Assembly: GCF_000971475.1 (NCBI RefSeq)
Contig: NZ_DF967524.1
Coordinates: 62,001 to 126,000, forward strand
Direction of reading: 5' to 3'
Source: Sulfuricella sp. T08
GTDB lineage: Bacteria > Pseudomonadota > Gammaproteobacteria > Burkholderiales > Sulfuricellaceae
DNA length: 64,000 bases
Position numbers and translations under genes: made by a program
The notes under the pieces: generated by a model
The model's database searches: none
What the model saw: the letters and a program-made list of their open reading frames with translations, nothing else
Told to the model about the DNA's origin: nothing
Part shown: in pieces, positions 42,310-51,600 of the stretch
How the letters are laid out: each line of letters begins with the position of its first letter
Position numbering within the stretch: the first letter of the stretch is position 1

Positions 42310-42328
42310 CAGCACTCAGGACTGAACA

Positions 42329-42988
42329 ATGCTCAACTGGAATAAAATAGACACCGTTTTTCTCGACATGGACGGCACCCTGCTCGACCTGCATTTCGAC
42401 AACCATTTCTGGCTCGAGCATGTGCCGCTGCGCTACGCCGAGAAGCACGGTCTGAGCCATGCAGCGGCGCAGGATGCATTGGCGCCGCGCTACCACAAGG
42501 TGGTCGGAACAATGGAATGGTATTGCGTGGATTACTGGACGCGCGAACTGGGGCTGGACATCGCACGGCTCAAGGAGGAAGTGGAGCACCTGATCGCCGT
42601 GCACCCGCATGTCATCGATTTCCTCGCGGCGCTGCACAGCAACCACCGACGCACAGTGCTGGTGACCAATGCCCACCATAAGAGCCTGACCCTGAAAATG
42701 CGCAAAACCCGTCTCGACGGCTATTTCGACGGGGTAATCTGCGCCCACGACATCGGCGTACCCAAGGAGCATCCCGAGTTCTGGGGCAAGCTCCAGTCCG
42801 TCGAGCGTTTCGATCCCCTTGCCACGCTGCTGGTGGACGACAGCCTGCCGGTATTGCGCTCGGCGCGGGATTACGGCATCGGTCATCTGCTCGCGGTGCA
42901 TCGGCCGGACACGCAACTGCCTGCCAAGGATGTGGCGGAATTCGACGGCATTCACACCTTTCTGGAGATCATTCCGCGACTTGATTAA
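42329..42988 (+). CDS. yrfG: HAD-superfamily hydrolase, YrfG-like GMP/IMP nucleotidase
   Basis: 219 residues. HAD motif I DMDGTLLDL (nucleophile Asp and acid Asp), motif II threonine in VLVTNAHH, lysine/motif III in GVPKEHPEFW and motif IV LLVDDSLPVL. The sequence resembles YrfG, which dephosphorylates GMP and IMP; substrate is by similarity only. Begins 19 bases after the ATPase gene, so it may be the tail of the same operon although functionally unrelated. Confidence 0.88.
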   Translation: MLNWNKIDTVFLDMDGTLLDLHFDNHFWLEHVPLRYAEKHGLSHAAAQDALAPRYHKVVGTMEWYCVDYWTRELGLDIARLKEEVEHLIAVHPHVIDFLAALHSNHRRTVLVTNAHHKSLTLKMRKTRLDGYFDGVICAHDIGVPKEHPEFWGKLQSVERFDPLATLLVDDSLPVLRSARDYGIGHLLAVHRPDTQLPAKDVAEFDGIHTFLEIIPRLD

Positions 42989-43124
42989 CCCCCAAACTCA
43001 GTCGGCTAAGCTCCCTTCCCTTGGAGGCGAATGAATTCTTCGCTTAAGTTCCGGTACACAAGCTAAATCGCTATCTTGGGTTACGGAGAGGTGTATGGCA
43101 ACCGTCTGGAACGCATGGTTTTTT

Positions 43125-43148
43125 TCTGTGTTTCTGCATCTCTGTGGT
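43125..43148. repeat. ACAGAG-type dispersed repeat fragment
   Basis: TCTGTGTTTCTG-CATC-TCTGTGGT lies in the 195-base gap before the GGDEF-EAL gene. Its right end is the reverse complement of the ACCACAGA arm beside rpoS. A lone piece without a partner arm. The rest of the gap shows only a weak GCGAA/TTCGC repeat and no clear promoter. Confidence 0.5.
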
Positions 43149-43183
43149 AGATTCTGAAATCTTCGGGTTAGGGGGTTGGTCTA

Positions 43184-46018
43184 GTGCGCAAATCAGGAAA
43201 ACTAGCGGAGTTATGGGGAAGGGTCGGGCTGTTGCCGCGCCTGATGTTCTCCGTCGTGCTGGTGATTCTGGCTGCGGCCAGCACGCGCAGCTACCTCCTG
43301 GTCATCGATGAGAGCGCCACCATGAGCGACCGCCTCAAGGCGGAACTGCATGAGACTTGGCATTCCCTGTCGCCATTGCTGGCTGAGCAGGCGACGACCG
43401 GCGACTTTGCCAGGATCCGGCAATTGCTCGATACCCAGGTCAGGGAGCGTGAAGATATCAGTCGCATCGAATGGAAGTCGCATCTCGGTTCGCTGGTTGC
43501 CCAAAGTCCTGTCCCGGTGCGGCTTGAAGCGCCTGCCTGGTTCCTGCGCATTGCCGTCATCCCTGAGCTGGAAGAATTATTTCCCATCGAGCTGGGTGGG
43601 GCGAACTACGGCACGCTGAGGCTGCGTGCTGATCCCGTTCCATCCCTCAACATCGTATGGCGCCATCTGATGACGCAGATCAAAATTGTTTCCATGGTAA
43701 TCCTTGCCATTCTGCTGCTAACTGCCTGGGTGCTGCGCAGCAACCTGAAAAAGCTTAACCAGTTGTCGGCCGCCGCCTATCGTTTCGAGCGGGGCGACCA
43801 TGGCGTGCGTGTGGAAGCCGGGGGTGCCATGGAAGTCCGATCCGCTGCCCATGCCTTCAACAGCATGGCGGGGAAAGTGGAACAGTTGCTGCAGTCGTTG
43901 CTGCAAAGCGAGAGCAAGCTCCGCGCCGAGAGGGAGCGTGCCCAGATTACCCTGTCCTCGATCGACGATGCGGTGATCTCCACTGACGTGGCGGGGCGGG
44001 TAGAGTACCTCAATCCGCAAGCGGAGCGGCTGACTGGTTGGGCCGTGATTGAAGCGCAGGGGCGTGAGCTGCACGAGGTGTTCAACGTCATTGGCGAAAC
44101 GACCCGATTGCCTCTGGAGAATGTTGCTTGCCAGGTGTTGCTCGAAGGTGTGGCGGTCAAGCCGGAAGGTAATTCCTTGCTGTTGACGCGTGCCGGTCAG
44201 GAAGTCGCCATCGATTTTTCCTTCGCGCCGATTCGCAATCCGGACGGCAGCGTGATGGGTTGCGTTCTGGCCTTCCACGACGTCAGCGACAAACGCCGGC
44301 TGATGCAGCAAATCACCTGGCAGGCGGGGCACGATCCGCTGACCGGATTGCCCAACCGCACTTTGCTGGCCGATCGGATCGAGCAGGCGATTTCCAACTC
44401 GCGTCGGGGAGACAAATTGTTGGTGGTGGGCCTCATCGATCTTGACGGGTTCAAGGAAGTTAACGACCTCTATGGACATGAACTGGGCGACCAGTTGTTG
44501 AAAGAGGTGGCGCAACGCTTCCTGCATGACGTGCGCGGCGGGGATACGGTAGCCCGGCTGGGGGGGGACGAGTTCGTGCTGCTGCTCACCGATATTGCCG
44601 ATATGGATGAAATGGAGGCGGCGCTGGACCGGATCCTGAGCGATGTTGCCAGGCCCTATCAGATTGACAGCCGGCAGGTGCAGATCTCGGCCAGCATCGG
44701 CGTGACGGTATATCCGTTCAATGAAGCTGACCCGGAAAGCTTGCTGCGCCACGCCGATCAGGCCATGTATCAGGCCAAGCAGGCGGGTCGCAACCGCTAT
44801 TCCCTGTTCGATGTGACGCTCGACCAGCAGACGCGTTCTCGCCACCGGGAGAGGGAGCGTGTTGCCCAGGCGCTTCGACAGGGGGAAATGCGGCTTTATT
44901 ATCAACCCAAAGTGAACATGCGTTCCGGCCAGGTCACCGGTTTCGAGGCGCTGCTGCGCTGGCAGCATCCTGAGCGCGGGTTGGTTGGGCCTCTGGAGTT
45001 TCTGCCGCAGGTTGAACACACCGATCTGATTGTGGAAATCGGCTTATGGGTCTTGCAGGAAGCCTTGCGCCAGCTTGCGGAATGGGAGAAAGCAGGGGTG
45101 CTCACCACGGTGAGCGTCAACCTCGCGGCGCGTCATTTTCAGACCGCGGATCTGCCCCACCAGTTGCGTGCCCTGTTTGAGCTATATCCTACGGTTTCGC
45201 CTGGTTCGCTGGAACTGGAAATCCTGGAAAGCGCCGCGCTTGAGGATATACAGTCGGTTCGGGCAATCATGGCAGCCTGCCAGAAGCTGGGTGTCAGGTT
45301 CGCGCTGGACGACTTCGGCACTGGCTATTCGTCGCTGGCATACCTGAAACGCCTGCCCGCCAACACCCTGAAAATCGACCAGTCATTCGTGCGCGACATG
45401 CTGGAAGACCCGGACGATCTGGCTCTCATCGAGGGCGTGGTGAGTCTGGCGAGTATTTTCAAGCTGGGCGTGATCGCCGAGGGGGTCGAAACCACGGAGC
45501 ATGGCGTGATGCTGATGCGTCTGGGCTGCGATGCGGCGCAGGGCTATGGCATCGCCCGTCCCATGCCCGCAGCCGACGTGCCGGCATGGCGCGCGCAGTT
45601 CAGGCCCGATCCGGCTTGGCTGCGCTGGGCGGACATGCGCTGGGATCTGGCTGATTTTCCGCTGCTGGTCGCACAGCAGGATCATCTGAAGTGGGTCAAA
45701 CAGGTCACGAGGGCAGTCAGCGCTAACGCAATGGCGCTGACTGAGGAAGAATTGAAGGATCAGCACCACTGCCGTTTTGGTTCCTGGTTTTACGGCAAAG
45801 GCCAAGAACGCTACGGCCATCTGCCTGTTTTTGCCGAGCTGGAGCCGATCCACGCCCAAGTGCATGAAGTCGGTTCGGAAATTATTCGCCTGCGCGATGG
45901 CAGTGATGATCGCGCTGCAGAGGCGCTATGTCCGAAGCTGCTGGAATTGAAGGATCAGGTGCTGGATAAACTGTTGGAGCTGCAGAATGCCATGGTAAAT
46001 TTAGAGGCCAGAGGCTAG
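43184..46018 (+). CDS. GGDEF-EAL protein with HAMP, PAS and C-terminal zinc-binding CZB domain
   Basis: 944 residues from a GTG start. TM1 (about 18-38), periplasmic domain, TM2 (about 163-185), HAMP, PAS (about 252-375), GGDEF (about 380-545, intact LGGDEFVLLL), EAL (about 560-805, intact FEALLRW, LDDFGTGYSS, LKIDQSFV, AEGVET) and a C-terminal chemoreceptor zinc-binding domain (about 830-910): HLKWV, HHCRFGSWFYGKG, HAQVHEV provide the His/Cys ligands. In E. coli DgcZ a CZB domain inhibits GGDEF activity when zinc is bound. The final residues (LEARG) are translated from a dispersed repeat. Confidence 0.93.
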   Translation: MRKSGKLAELWGRVGLLPRLMFSVVLVILAAASTRSYLLVIDESATMSDRLKAELHETWHSLSPLLAEQATTGDFARIRQLLDTQVREREDISRIEWKSHLGSLVAQSPVPVRLEAPAWFLRIAVIPELEELFPIELGGANYGTLRLRADPVPSLNIVWRHLMTQIKIVSMVILAILLLTAWVLRSNLKKLNQLSAAAYRFERGDHGVRVEAGGAMEVRSAAHAFNSMAGKVEQLLQSLLQSESKLRAERERAQITLSSIDDAVISTDVAGRVEYLNPQAERLTGWAVIEAQGRELHEVFNVIGETTRLPLENVACQVLLEGVAVKPEGNSLLLTRAGQEVAIDFSFAPIRNPDGSVMGCVLAFHDVSDKRRLMQQITWQAGHDPLTGLPNRTLLADRIEQAISNSRRGDKLLVVGLIDLDGFKEVNDLYGHELGDQLLKEVAQRFLHDVRGGDTVARLGGDEFVLLLTDIADMDEMEAALDRILSDVARPYQIDSRQVQISASIGVTVYPFNEADPESLLRHADQAMYQAKQAGRNRYSLFDVTLDQQTRSRHRERERVAQALRQGEMRLYYQPKVNMRSGQVTGFEALLRWQHPERGLVGPLEFLPQVEHTDLIVEIGLWVLQEALRQLAEWEKAGVLTTVSVNLAARHFQTADLPHQLRALFELYPTVSPGSLELEILESAALEDIQSVRAIMAACQKLGVRFALDDFGTGYSSLAYLKRLPANTLKIDQSFVRDMLEDPDDLALIEGVVSLASIFKLGVIAEGVETTEHGVMLMRLGCDAAQGYGIARPMPAADVPAWRAQFRPDPAWLRWADMRWDLADFPLLVAQQDHLKWVKQVTRAVSANAMALTEEELKDQHHCRFGSWFYGKGQERYGHLPVFAELEPIHAQVHEVGSEIIRLRDGSDDRAAEALCPKLLELKDQVLDKLLELQNAMVNLEARG

Positions 46019-46037
46019 GAGCCTGATCCGGCCTCTA
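46002..46037. repeat. TAGAGGCC...GGCCTCTA inverted repeat between convergent genes
   Basis: Eight-base arms with a 20-base interior, of the TAGAGGC heptad family. It carries the stop codons of both flanking genes and probably acts as a shared terminator. Confidence 0.7.
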
Positions 46038-46406
46038 ACTCAGCAGCAACGCCGCTGCCACCTTTCTGCCTTCGGAAGCGAGTATGTTGTAGGTGCGGCA
46101 GGCAGCCGGGGTGTCCATCACTTCCACGCCGATATACGCCCGGAGCAGTACTTCCGTCAGGCGGGGGTGAGGAAAGAGCAGGGTGCTGCCGGTACCGAGC
46201 AGTAAGATCTCCGGCATGAATTCCAGGATGGCCTCAAAATGGGCGGCCTCCAGAGCTGCGAAGCTTTGCGGCGGCCATGTTTCGACGATCCGATCCGGCA
46301 GCACGATCAGGCTGGCTTGATAGTGTTGATGGTTGACCGCGACATAATCGATGTCGTAGCCAGTGAAAAGATTTAAGCCGGCATCGTCGGCCAGGTGGAA
46401 TTTCAA
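46035..46406 (-). CDS. Mth938-like domain protein (DUF498)
   Basis: 123 residues, one Mth938-like fold (related to NDUFAF3). Typical parts are LFTGYDIDYVAVN, SLIVLPDRIVETW, EILLLGTGSTLLFP and a final VMDTPAACRTYNIL. Biochemical role unproved; eukaryotic relatives help assemble complex I, and bacterial ones often sit near protein export genes. The TTG giving MKFHLADD is chosen because GGAGG lies seven bases before it; a TTG eight codons upstream has no ribosome site. A TATAAT box lies on the minus strand about 40 bases upstream (46447-46452). Confidence 0.88.
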   Translation of the reverse strand: MKFHLADDAGLNLFTGYDIDYVAVNHQHYQASLIVLPDRIVETWPPQSFAALEAAHFEAILEFMPEILLLGTGSTLLFPHPRLTEVLLRAYIGVEVMDTPAACRTYNILASEGRKVAAALLLS

Positions 46407-46511
46407 GGTGGGCCTCCATTTGCGGGACAAGGGACGGTCGGGTAAGATTATACCTTTTTAGCGCATTCTGTGGGGTGACACAGTCGCCAGCGCAAAAAGG
46501 GGCTCGAAGCC

Positions 46512-47738
46512 ATGCAACCCGTACTCAAATCCAGCAAGCTCGCTAACGTCTGCTACGACATCCGTGGCCCGGGGATGGTGCGCGCCCGGCAGATGGAGGA
46601 GGACGGTCACCGCATCATCAAACTCAATATCGGCAATCCGGCACCGTTTGGCTTTGAAGCACCGGAGGAAATTCTCCAGGACGTGATTCACAACCTGCCC
46701 AATGCTTCCGGCTATTCCGATTCCAAGGGGCTGTTCGCCGCGCGCAAGGCGATCATGCATTACACCCAGGAAAAAAAGATTCGCGATGTGCAGATGGAGG
46801 ATATCTACATCGGCAATGGCGTGTCCGAGCTGATCGTGATGGCGATGCAGGCGCTGCTGAATACCGAAGATGAAGTGCTGCTGCCGACTCCCGACTACCC
46901 GCTGTGGACCGCAGCAGTGACCCTGGCGGGCGGTGTGCCGCGCCATTATATCTGTGACGAGCAGGCTGGCTGGCTGCCCGACCTGGACGACATCCGCGGC
47001 AAGATCGGCCCGAATACCCGCGCGATTGTTCTGATTAACCCCAATAATCCAACTGGGGCTCTGTATCCGGTGGAACTGCTGCAGGAGATCGTCGAGATCG
47101 CCCGCCAGCACCAGCTGATCATCTACTCCGACGAGATCTACGACAAGGTCTTGTACGATGGCGCGACACACACCTCGATTGCCTCGCTGGCGGACGATGT
47201 GCTGTTCATCACCTTCAACGGGCTGTCGAAGAACTACCGCGCCGCCGGTTACCGTGCCGGCTGGCTGATCGTGTCTGGTGAAAAGCGTCATGCCCAGGAT
47301 TATGTCGAGGGGTTGACCATGCTCGCCTCGATGCGTCTGTGCTCCAACGTCCCGGCACAGTATGGCATTCAGACCGCACTCGGCGGCTACCAGAGCATCA
47401 ATGACCTGGTCGCGCCCGGCGGCCGCCTTGCCAAGCAGCGCGACCTCGCCTGGCAGATGTTGACCGACATCCCCGGTGTTTCCTGCGTCAAGCCGCAGGG
47501 GGCGATGTATCTCTTCCCCCGGCTCGACCCGAAGATGTATCCGATCGCCGATGACCAGGAATTCATCCTCGAACTGCTGCTCGAGGAGAAGGTCCTGCTG
47601 GTGCAGGGAAGTGGCTTCAACTGGCCCAACACCGACCATTTCCGGGTGGTGTTCCTGCCCAACGTGGACGACCTCACCGAGGCCATCGGCCGTATCGCGC
47701 GTTTCCTCGATCATTACCGCAAGCGGCATGGCTCCTGA
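46512..47738 (+). CDS. alaA: Alanine-synthesising aminotransferase AlaA
   Basis: PLP fold-type I glutamate-pyruvate aminotransferase. 408 residues, similar in length to E. coli AlaA (YfbQ). Signatures are LNIGNPAPFGF, GYSDSKGLFAARKAI, NPNNPTGALYP, YSDEIYDKVLYDG and the PLP lysine in FNGLSKNYRAAGYR. AGGGG precedes the start. Directly upstream of hom-thrC with a 34-base gap, an arrangement common in betaproteobacteria that ties alanine and aspartate-family amino acid synthesis together. Confidence 0.94.
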   Translation: MQPVLKSSKLANVCYDIRGPGMVRARQMEEDGHRIIKLNIGNPAPFGFEAPEEILQDVIHNLPNASGYSDSKGLFAARKAIMHYTQEKKIRDVQMEDIYIGNGVSELIVMAMQALLNTEDEVLLPTPDYPLWTAAVTLAGGVPRHYICDEQAGWLPDLDDIRGKIGPNTRAIVLINPNNPTGALYPVELLQEIVEIARQHQLIIYSDEIYDKVLYDGATHTSIASLADDVLFITFNGLSKNYRAAGYRAGWLIVSGEKRHAQDYVEGLTMLASMRLCSNVPAQYGIQTALGGYQSINDLVAPGGRLAKQRDLAWQMLTDIPGVSCVKPQGAMYLFPRLDPKMYPIADDQEFILELLLEEKVLLVQGSGFNWPNTDHFRVVFLPNVDDLTEAIGRIARFLDHYRKRHGS

Positions 47739-47772
47739 ACTGAATTACTGACAACTGTTAACTGAAAAACAT

Positions 47773-49086
47773 ATGAAACCCATCAACGTAGGTTTATTAG
47801 GCCTGGGCACCGTCGGCGGCGGCACCCTCACGGTATTGCGGCGCAACGCCGGAGAAATCACCCGCCGTGCCGGGCGCGAAATCAAGGTGACCATGGCGGC
47901 GGTGCGAGATCTGGAAAAGGCGCGGAAACTCGCCGGCCAGGAACTGGAAATCACCACCGACCCGATGGCGGTGGTGAACAACCCGGACATCGATATCGTC
48001 GTCGAGCTGATCGGCGGTTGCACGTTAGCCAAGGAACTGGTGCTGAAGGCGATCGCTAACGGCAAGCACGTGGTCACGGCGAACAAGGCGCTGCTGGCGC
48101 TGCACGGCAACGAAATCTTCATGGCGGCGCAGGCCAAGGGTGTGATGGTTGCCTTCGAGGCTGCGGTGGCGGGTGGCATCCCGATCATCAAGGCGCTGCG
48201 CGAGGGGCTTACCGCCAACCGTATCGAATGGATCGCCGGCATTATCAACGGCACCACCAACTTCATTCTGACCGAGATGCGTGACAAGGGTCTGGCCTTC
48301 GATACCGTGCTTAAGCAGGCGCAGGAACTCGGCTACGCAGAGGCCGATCCTACCTTCGACATCGAGGGCGTCGACGCTGCTCACAAGCTCACCATCATGG
48401 CGGCGATCGGCTTCGGCATCCCGATGCAGTTCGACAAGGCTTACACCGAGGGCATTTCCAAGCTGACCAAGGAAGACATTGCCTACGCCGAGGAGCTGGG
48501 CTACCGGATCAAGCTGCTCGGCATCACCAAGCGCACCGACAAGGGAATCGAACTGCGTGTCCACCCGACTCTGATTCCGGCCAAGCGCCTGATCGCCAAT
48601 GTGGAAGGCGTGATGAACGCGGTGCTGGTGAAGGGCGACGCCGTTGGTGCGACCATGTATTACGGTCGCGGCGCCGGTGCCGAGCCGACTGCCAGCGCGG
48701 TGGTGGCGGACCTAGTCGATGTGACCCGGATGCTGACCTCCGACCCGGAGAACCGTGTGCCGCACCTGGCCTTCCAGCCGGACGCCTTGTCCGATGTGCC
48801 GGTGCTGCCGATCGATGAAGTTCGCACCTCCTACTATCTGCGCCTGCGTGTTTTCGACAAGCCCGGCGTGCTGGCCGATGTGACGCGCATCCTGGCCGAT
48901 CTGGGTATCTCGATCGACGCCATGATCCAGAAAGAGCCAGCTGAAGGCGAGGAGCAGGCGGACGTGATCCTGCTGACGCACGAAACTGTGGAGAAGCACA
49001 TCAACCAGGCGATCGCCAAAATCGAGGCGTTGTCTTCGATTTCCGGCAAGGTGACGCGGATCCGCCTGGAAGAGCTCAGCGCATGA
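47773..49086 (+). CDS. hom: Homoserine dehydrogenase
   Basis: NAD(P)-dependent reduction of aspartate semialdehyde to homoserine, the branch point to threonine and methionine. 437 residues: Rossmann domain (GLLGLGTVGGGT), the catalytic domain with AAVAGGIPIIKALREG and GIINGTTNFILTEM, and a C-terminal ACT domain (about 350-430, RVFDKPGVLADVTRILADLG) for feedback by threonine. It overlaps thrC by four bases (ATGA). Confidence 0.97.
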   Translation: MKPINVGLLGLGTVGGGTLTVLRRNAGEITRRAGREIKVTMAAVRDLEKARKLAGQELEITTDPMAVVNNPDIDIVVELIGGCTLAKELVLKAIANGKHVVTANKALLALHGNEIFMAAQAKGVMVAFEAAVAGGIPIIKALREGLTANRIEWIAGIINGTTNFILTEMRDKGLAFDTVLKQAQELGYAEADPTFDIEGVDAAHKLTIMAAIGFGIPMQFDKAYTEGISKLTKEDIAYAEELGYRIKLLGITKRTDKGIELRVHPTLIPAKRLIANVEGVMNAVLVKGDAVGATMYYGRGAGAEPTASAVVADLVDVTRMLTSDPENRVPHLAFQPDALSDVPVLPIDEVRTSYYLRLRVFDKPGVLADVTRILADLGISIDAMIQKEPAEGEEQADVILLTHETVEKHINQAIAKIEALSSISGKVTRIRLEELSA

Positions 49087-50486
49087 AATATCTCAGCACC
49101 CGCGGCGGCATGCCGCCCAAGACTTTCACCGAAATCCTGCTCGGCGGCCTTGCTACGGATGGCGGCTTGACCATCTCCGAAGCTTATCCCAGGTTCAGCA
49201 AGGAAGAGTTAGCCGCGATGCGTGGCATGAGCTACCGCGAGCTGGCATTCGAGGTAATCCGCCGCTTCGCCGACGATATTCCCGCTGCCGATCTCAGGGC
49301 CATCGTCGACAAGACCTATACCGCGGCGATTTTCCGCAGCGACGAGATCACTCCGGTGAAAACGCTGGAGCCGGGGCTGCACATCCTCGGGCTGTCTTAC
49401 GGCCCGACGCTGGCCTTCAAGGATGTGGCGATGCAGTTGCTCGGCAACCTGTTCGAGTACGTGCTGGCCAAGGAAAATTCCGAGATCAACATCCTCGGTG
49501 CGACTTCGGGCGATACCGGCAGCGCGGCGGAATATGCCATGCGCGGAAAAAGAGGAATCAGAGTGTTCATGCTTTCGCCGGAGGGCAAGATGAGCCCGTT
49601 CCAGACCGCGCAGATGTTCTCCCTGCAGGACCCGAACATTTTCAACATCGCCGTGAAGGGCGTATTCGACGATTGCCAGGACATCGTCAAGGCGGTTTCC
49701 AATGACCTCGACTTCAAGGCCAAATACAAGATCGGCGCGGTCAATTCGATCAACTGGGCACGCGTTACGGCCCAGGTGGTGTACTATTTCAAGGCCTATT
49801 TCGCGGTGACCCAAAGCAACGACGAGGAAGTGTCCTTCTCCGTGCCTTCCGGCAACTTCGGCAACGTCTGCGCCGGTCACATCGCCCGCCAGATGGGCCT
49901 TCCGATCCGCAAGCTGATCGTCGCCACCAACGAGAACGACGTGCTCGACGAATTCTTCCGCACCGGCGTCTATCGTCCCCGGCCGGAGACCCGCCACACC
50001 AGCAGCCCGTCGATGGACATCTCCAAGGCATCCAACTTCGAGCGCTTTGTTTACGACCTGGTCGGACGCGATCCGGCAGTGGTTAATGAGCTGTGGAAGG
50101 AAGTGGACGCGGGTGGCAGTTTTGATCTTTCCAAAATGTCGTATTTCGCCAAGGTCAGGGAATTCGGCTTCGAATCCGGCTCCAGCAGCCATGCCAACCG
50201 GCTGGAAACAATACGTCGCATACATCAACAGTACGGCATGATGATCGATACCCACACCGCCGACGGTGTGAAGGTCGGCCTGGAACACCGCGAAGCCGGT
50301 ATCCCTATGGTGTGCCTGGAAACCGCCTTGCCCGCCAAGTTCGAGGAAACCATACGCGAAGCGCTGGGCTGCGAACCTGAGCGCCCGGCAGATATGGTGG
50401 GGATAGAGAACCTGCCGCAGCGCTTCGAAGTCATGGCGGCGGATGCCGAAGCTGTGAAGCGCTTCATTGTTCAGCATACGGGCTAA
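49083..50486 (+). CDS. thrC: Threonine synthase
   Basis: PLP enzyme converting O-phosphohomoserine to threonine. 467 residues, the long class I type seen in proteobacteria. The N-terminal segment MKYLSTRGGMP is typical. The PLP lysine is in LAFKDVAMQ, the phosphate-binding loop in GATSGDTGSAAE, and SVPSGNFGNVCAGHI is well conserved. Coupled to hom by the ATGA overlap. Confidence 0.97.
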   Translation: MKYLSTRGGMPPKTFTEILLGGLATDGGLTISEAYPRFSKEELAAMRGMSYRELAFEVIRRFADDIPAADLRAIVDKTYTAAIFRSDEITPVKTLEPGLHILGLSYGPTLAFKDVAMQLLGNLFEYVLAKENSEINILGATSGDTGSAAEYAMRGKRGIRVFMLSPEGKMSPFQTAQMFSLQDPNIFNIAVKGVFDDCQDIVKAVSNDLDFKAKYKIGAVNSINWARVTAQVVYYFKAYFAVTQSNDEEVSFSVPSGNFGNVCAGHIARQMGLPIRKLIVATNENDVLDEFFRTGVYRPRPETRHTSSPSMDISKASNFERFVYDLVGRDPAVVNELWKEVDAGGSFDLSKMSYFAKVREFGFESGSSSHANRLETIRRIHQQYGMMIDTHTADGVKVGLEHREAGIPMVCLETALPAKFEETIREALGCEPERPADMVGIENLPQRFEVMAADAEAVKRFIVQHTG

Positions 50487-50510
50487 GTCTTTCCTGCATG
50501 ACCGACTGGC

Positions 50511-51416
50511 ATGAATAATCTTATCCTGCTGGTCGCCTGTTTCCTCTTCGGCATGGCGCTGCGCAAAGGCGGGCGCATGCCTGGCAATGCGCCTTCCGCG
50601 CTGAACAGCTTCATCATCCACATCTCCCTGCCGGCGCTGGTTCTGCTTTACATCCACGATATCCGTTTCACGCCTGCACTGGCCTATGCGGCCGCCATGC
50701 CCTGGATGCTGTTTGCCATGGGTGCCGGGTTCTTCTGGATGGCCGGACGGGTGCTCAAGTTGCCGCGCGCGACTGTCGGTGCCTTGATGCTCACCGGGGG
50801 GTTGGGCAACACTTCGTTTATTGGCTTGCCCATGATCGAAACCTTTTACGGGCACGAGGGCATTGCAACCGGGATCATTGCCGACCAGTTGGGCTCCTTC
50901 CTGGCACTGTCCACAGTCGGGATCATTGTTGCCGGCCTGTATTCCTCCGGTGCGCCGGACGCCCGAACCATCGCACGCAAGATCGCGCTGTTTCCGCCTT
51001 TCATCGCATTGGTAGTCGCGGTGGTGCTGATCCCGGTGGATTATCCATTATGGTTTTCAGCTGTTCTGAAGCGTCTGGGCGACACCCTGGCGCCGCTCGC
51101 ATTGGTGTCGGTGGGTTTACAGTTGCAGCTGGGGCACTTGACGGGCAATGGCCGCAACTTGGCTCTGGGATTGGTGTTCAAATTGTTTCTCGCACCGCTG
51201 CTGCTGTATTTCTTGTTGGTGGGAGCGCTCGGGGGGCGCGGGCTGGTAACGCAAGTAACGCTGTTCGAAGCCGCCATGGGGCCGATGATTACCGGCGCTA
51301 TTGTGGCGATCGAACATGATCTCGATCCTCCGCTGGTCAGCCTGATGGTGGCGGTGGGGATAGCCCTGTCCTTTTTTACGCTTACCGCCTGGTGGTGGGT
51401 GTTGCGGGCCGTGTAA
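50511..51416 (+). CDS. AEC-family transporter (auxin efflux carrier type)
   Basis: 301 residues, about ten hydrophobic helices. The family pattern is visible in SFIIHISLPALVLLYI near the N-terminus, GGLGNTSFIGLPM in the middle, and a C-terminal half with APLALVSVGLQL and EAAMGPMITGAIVA. Bacterial members move organic acids or amino acids; the substrate here is unknown. Starts 24 bases after thrC without a clear ribosome site, so it could be expressed by read-through, and amino acid efflux is a mild inference. Confidence 0.88.
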   Translation: MNNLILLVACFLFGMALRKGGRMPGNAPSALNSFIIHISLPALVLLYIHDIRFTPALAYAAAMPWMLFAMGAGFFWMAGRVLKLPRATVGALMLTGGLGNTSFIGLPMIETFYGHEGIATGIIADQLGSFLALSTVGIIVAGLYSSGAPDARTIARKIALFPPFIALVVAVVLIPVDYPLWFSAVLKRLGDTLAPLALVSVGLQLQLGHLTGNGRNLALGLVFKLFLAPLLLYFLLVGALGGRGLVTQVTLFEAAMGPMITGAIVAIEHDLDPPLVSLMVAVGIALSFFTLTAWWWVLRAV

Positions 51417-51600
51417 AACACTGCGCCAGCCACAATCCCCGACTTACTTGGGAGCTGTGCCATATTCCGAGCAATAAATCATTTGCTCGAATCTTATATA
51501 TCAGATATAAATTATGTATACTTCTTGGGGCGCGTCCCGGAGTGATTGTCCGGAGAGGTATGCTCCCATTAATTGTATGATTATATTGGAGAATAACCAC

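Noticed and set aside
49209-50855. 548-codon minus-strand open frame
   Set aside because: Antisense of thrC and the start of the AEC transporter gene; no domain seen.
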